DNA of 32,258 bases from contig CACBAW010000009.1 of assembly GCA_902537275.1 (NCBI GenBank), positions 1 through 32,258 on the forward strand, written 5' to 3'. Below the pieces are notes generated by a model. That model was not told the origin of the DNA, ran no database searches, and saw only the letters and a program-made list of their open reading frames with translations. This stretch comes from an uncultured Synechococcaceae cyanobacterium. GTDB taxonomy: Bacteria; Cyanobacteriota; Cyanobacteriia; PCC-6307; Cyanobiaceae. A program made the position numbers and the translations under genes. Positions 31,115 to 32,258 of the stretch are shown here, one piece after another (the first letter of the stretch is position 1; the number at the start of each line of letters is the position of its first letter).

Positions 31115-32258
31115 ATGAGTCAAGTAAATTTATCTGATCGGGCACTTTCAATTGAGCCTTCTCTTACATTGCAGATAAGTGCTAAAGCAAATCAATTATC
31201 TGCAGAAGGAGTAGATATTTGCAATTTAAGTGCAGGAGAACCTGATTTTGATGCCCCAAAAGAAGTTATAGAGGCCACAAGTAAAGCAATATTTGATGGA
31301 TTCACAAAGTACGGGCCCGCAGCGGGGAATTTAGATCTCCGAAAAGAAATTGCAAATAAACTTCAAATTCAAAACGATTTAAATTATGAATTTGAAAATG
31401 TAATGGTCACAAATGGTGCTAAGCAAGCAATATATAATCTTTTCCAAGTCTTGTTAAATACTGGAGACGAAGTTATTATTCCTTCTCCATATTGGTTAAG
31501 TTATCCCCAGATGGTTAGATTGGCAGGTGGGAAGCCAATTTTTACAAATTCTTCTGCAGAAGATGGATTCAAAATAAATATAGATGATTTGAAGTCTAAA
31601 ATCTCTTCAAAAACTAAATTTATAATTATCAATTCTCCTAATAATCCTACTGGAAGAGTTATGTCAAAGGAAGAATTATTACAAATTGCCGATTTAGCTA
31701 GAGAAAATCCTAATATCAATATTCTTTCTGATGAGATTTACGAACTAATCCTTAAAAAAGAATTTAAACACTACAGTTTATCTTCACTAGCAAATGACTT
31801 AAAAGATAGAATTTTTATAATAAATGGGTTTGCGAAAGGATGGGCTATGACTGGCTGGAGGATAGGTTATTTAGTAGGTCCCAAAGATGTAATCAAAGCA
31901 TCCTCAGCATTACAAAGTCAAAGTACAAGTAATGTTTGCTCTTTTGTTCAAAAAGGTGCTTTAGAGGCTTTAAAAATTAATAATGAGTTTTTCTCAATGA
32001 TAAATAGCCATTATGATCAAAGAAGAAGACTTCTCTATGAGGGCCTTAATAATATAAATGGGATTTATATTGAAGAACCTAACGGAGCATTTTACGCATT
32101 TCCAAAATTACCTAACTCCTCAATTACTTCTGTTGATTTCTGCAATAAAGCTCTTCAAGATTACGGATTAGTTGTTGTACCTGGAAAAGCTTTTGGGGCT
32201 GATCAATGTATAAGAATATCTTGTGCAGCTTCAGAAGTTAAAATAAAAGATGGATTAC
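31115..32258 (+). CDS. Class I PLP-dependent aminotransferase (aspartate aminotransferase-like), 3' truncated by window
   Basis: ATG 31115 opens MSQVNLSDRALSIEPSLTLQ and the frame stays open to the window end (~381 codons). Fold-type-I motifs include LSAGEPDFDAPKEV, KYGPAAGNLDLRKEI, TNGAKQAIYNLFQ, IINSPNNPTGRV and the Schiff-base lysine in NGFAKGWAMTGWRIGYL. This fits the Prochlorococcus aspartate aminotransferase family (aspC-like) transferring amino groups between aspartate and 2-oxoglutarate. The last bases are the start of the C-terminal helix region. Confidence 0.9.
   Translation, partial: MSQVNLSDRALSIEPSLTLQISAKANQLSAEGVDICNLSAGEPDFDAPKEVIEATSKAIFDGFTKYGPAAGNLDLRKEIANKLQIQNDLNYEFENVMVTNGAKQAIYNLFQVLLNTGDEVIIPSPYWLSYPQMVRLAGGKPIFTNSSAEDGFKINIDDLKSKISSKTKFIIINSPNNPTGRVMSKEELLQIADLARENPNINILSDEIYELILKKEFKHYSLSSLANDLKDRIFIINGFAKGWAMTGWRIGYLVGPKDVIKASSALQSQSTSNVCSFVQKGALEALKINNEFFSMINSHYDQRRRLLYEGLNNINGIYIEEPNGAFYAFPKLPNSSITSVDFCNKALQDYGLVVVPGKAFGADQCIRISCAASEVKIKDGL

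Overview
The window is a very AT-rich chromosomal segment with short intergenic gaps. It reads as a high-light-adapted Prochlorococcus, or a very close marine picocyanobacterium. The reasons are the gene complement (a high-light-inducible protein, a Psb32-type TPM protein, a CtpA-type protease, a cytochrome c6-like protein, several marine-picocyanobacterial small families), the base composition, and a GC-richer stable-RNA locus next to purK that fits the cyanobacterial 6S RNA position. No tRNA, rRNA, insertion sequence, integrase or CRISPR array was seen.

Layout. Positions 1-1913 hold the end of an Lhr-type ligase-associated helicase and the PdeM-type phosphoesterase (DNA repair). Positions 2120-3038 hold small ORFs. 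Positions 3146-6880 (minus strand) are the high-affinity phosphate importer pstS-pstC-pstA-pstB, with a stem-loop between pstS and pstC and no phoB/phoR beside it. Positions 7047-8878 (minus) hold an LptA/OstA-like periplasmic protein, a cytochrome c6-like protein and a K+ channel/TrkA-N protein.

About 9.0-21.2 kb is an accessory stretch of roughly thirty very small genes, mostly single-helix membrane peptides or charged soluble proteins. Many overlap by 1 or 4 bases, and some use TTG or GTG starts. The recognisable genes among them are a DUF1499 protein, a DUF3303-like protein, a short-chain dehydrogenase, an Hli protein, two paralogous DUF1651-like genes that share a promoter/operator, and a stand-alone adenylation domain of an NAD+-dependent DNA ligase. 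Several structured elements also lie here: a bidirectional terminator, a micro-ORF with a maximal Shine-Dalgarno sequence, and a cluster of DnaA-box-like sites.

Positions 21.3-32.3 kb are core metabolism: probable 6S RNA, purK (purines), aroB (shikimate), a MidA-type methyltransferase, a Psb32/TPM protein, a metallophosphoesterase, nadA (NAD), ctpA-type protease, ispG (isoprenoids), a family-4-like uracil-DNA glycosylase that lacks most of its iron-sulfur ligands, and the start of a class-I aminotransferase.

The points most worth a second look are the mini NAD+ ligase with its coupled membrane peptide, the shared TACA-N2-TGTA operator of the DUF1651 pair, the strong-SD micro-ORFs, the missing canonical start codons of the divergent nadA/phosphoesterase pair, and the cysteine-depleted glycosylase. 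All family calls are from reading motifs; no database search was run.
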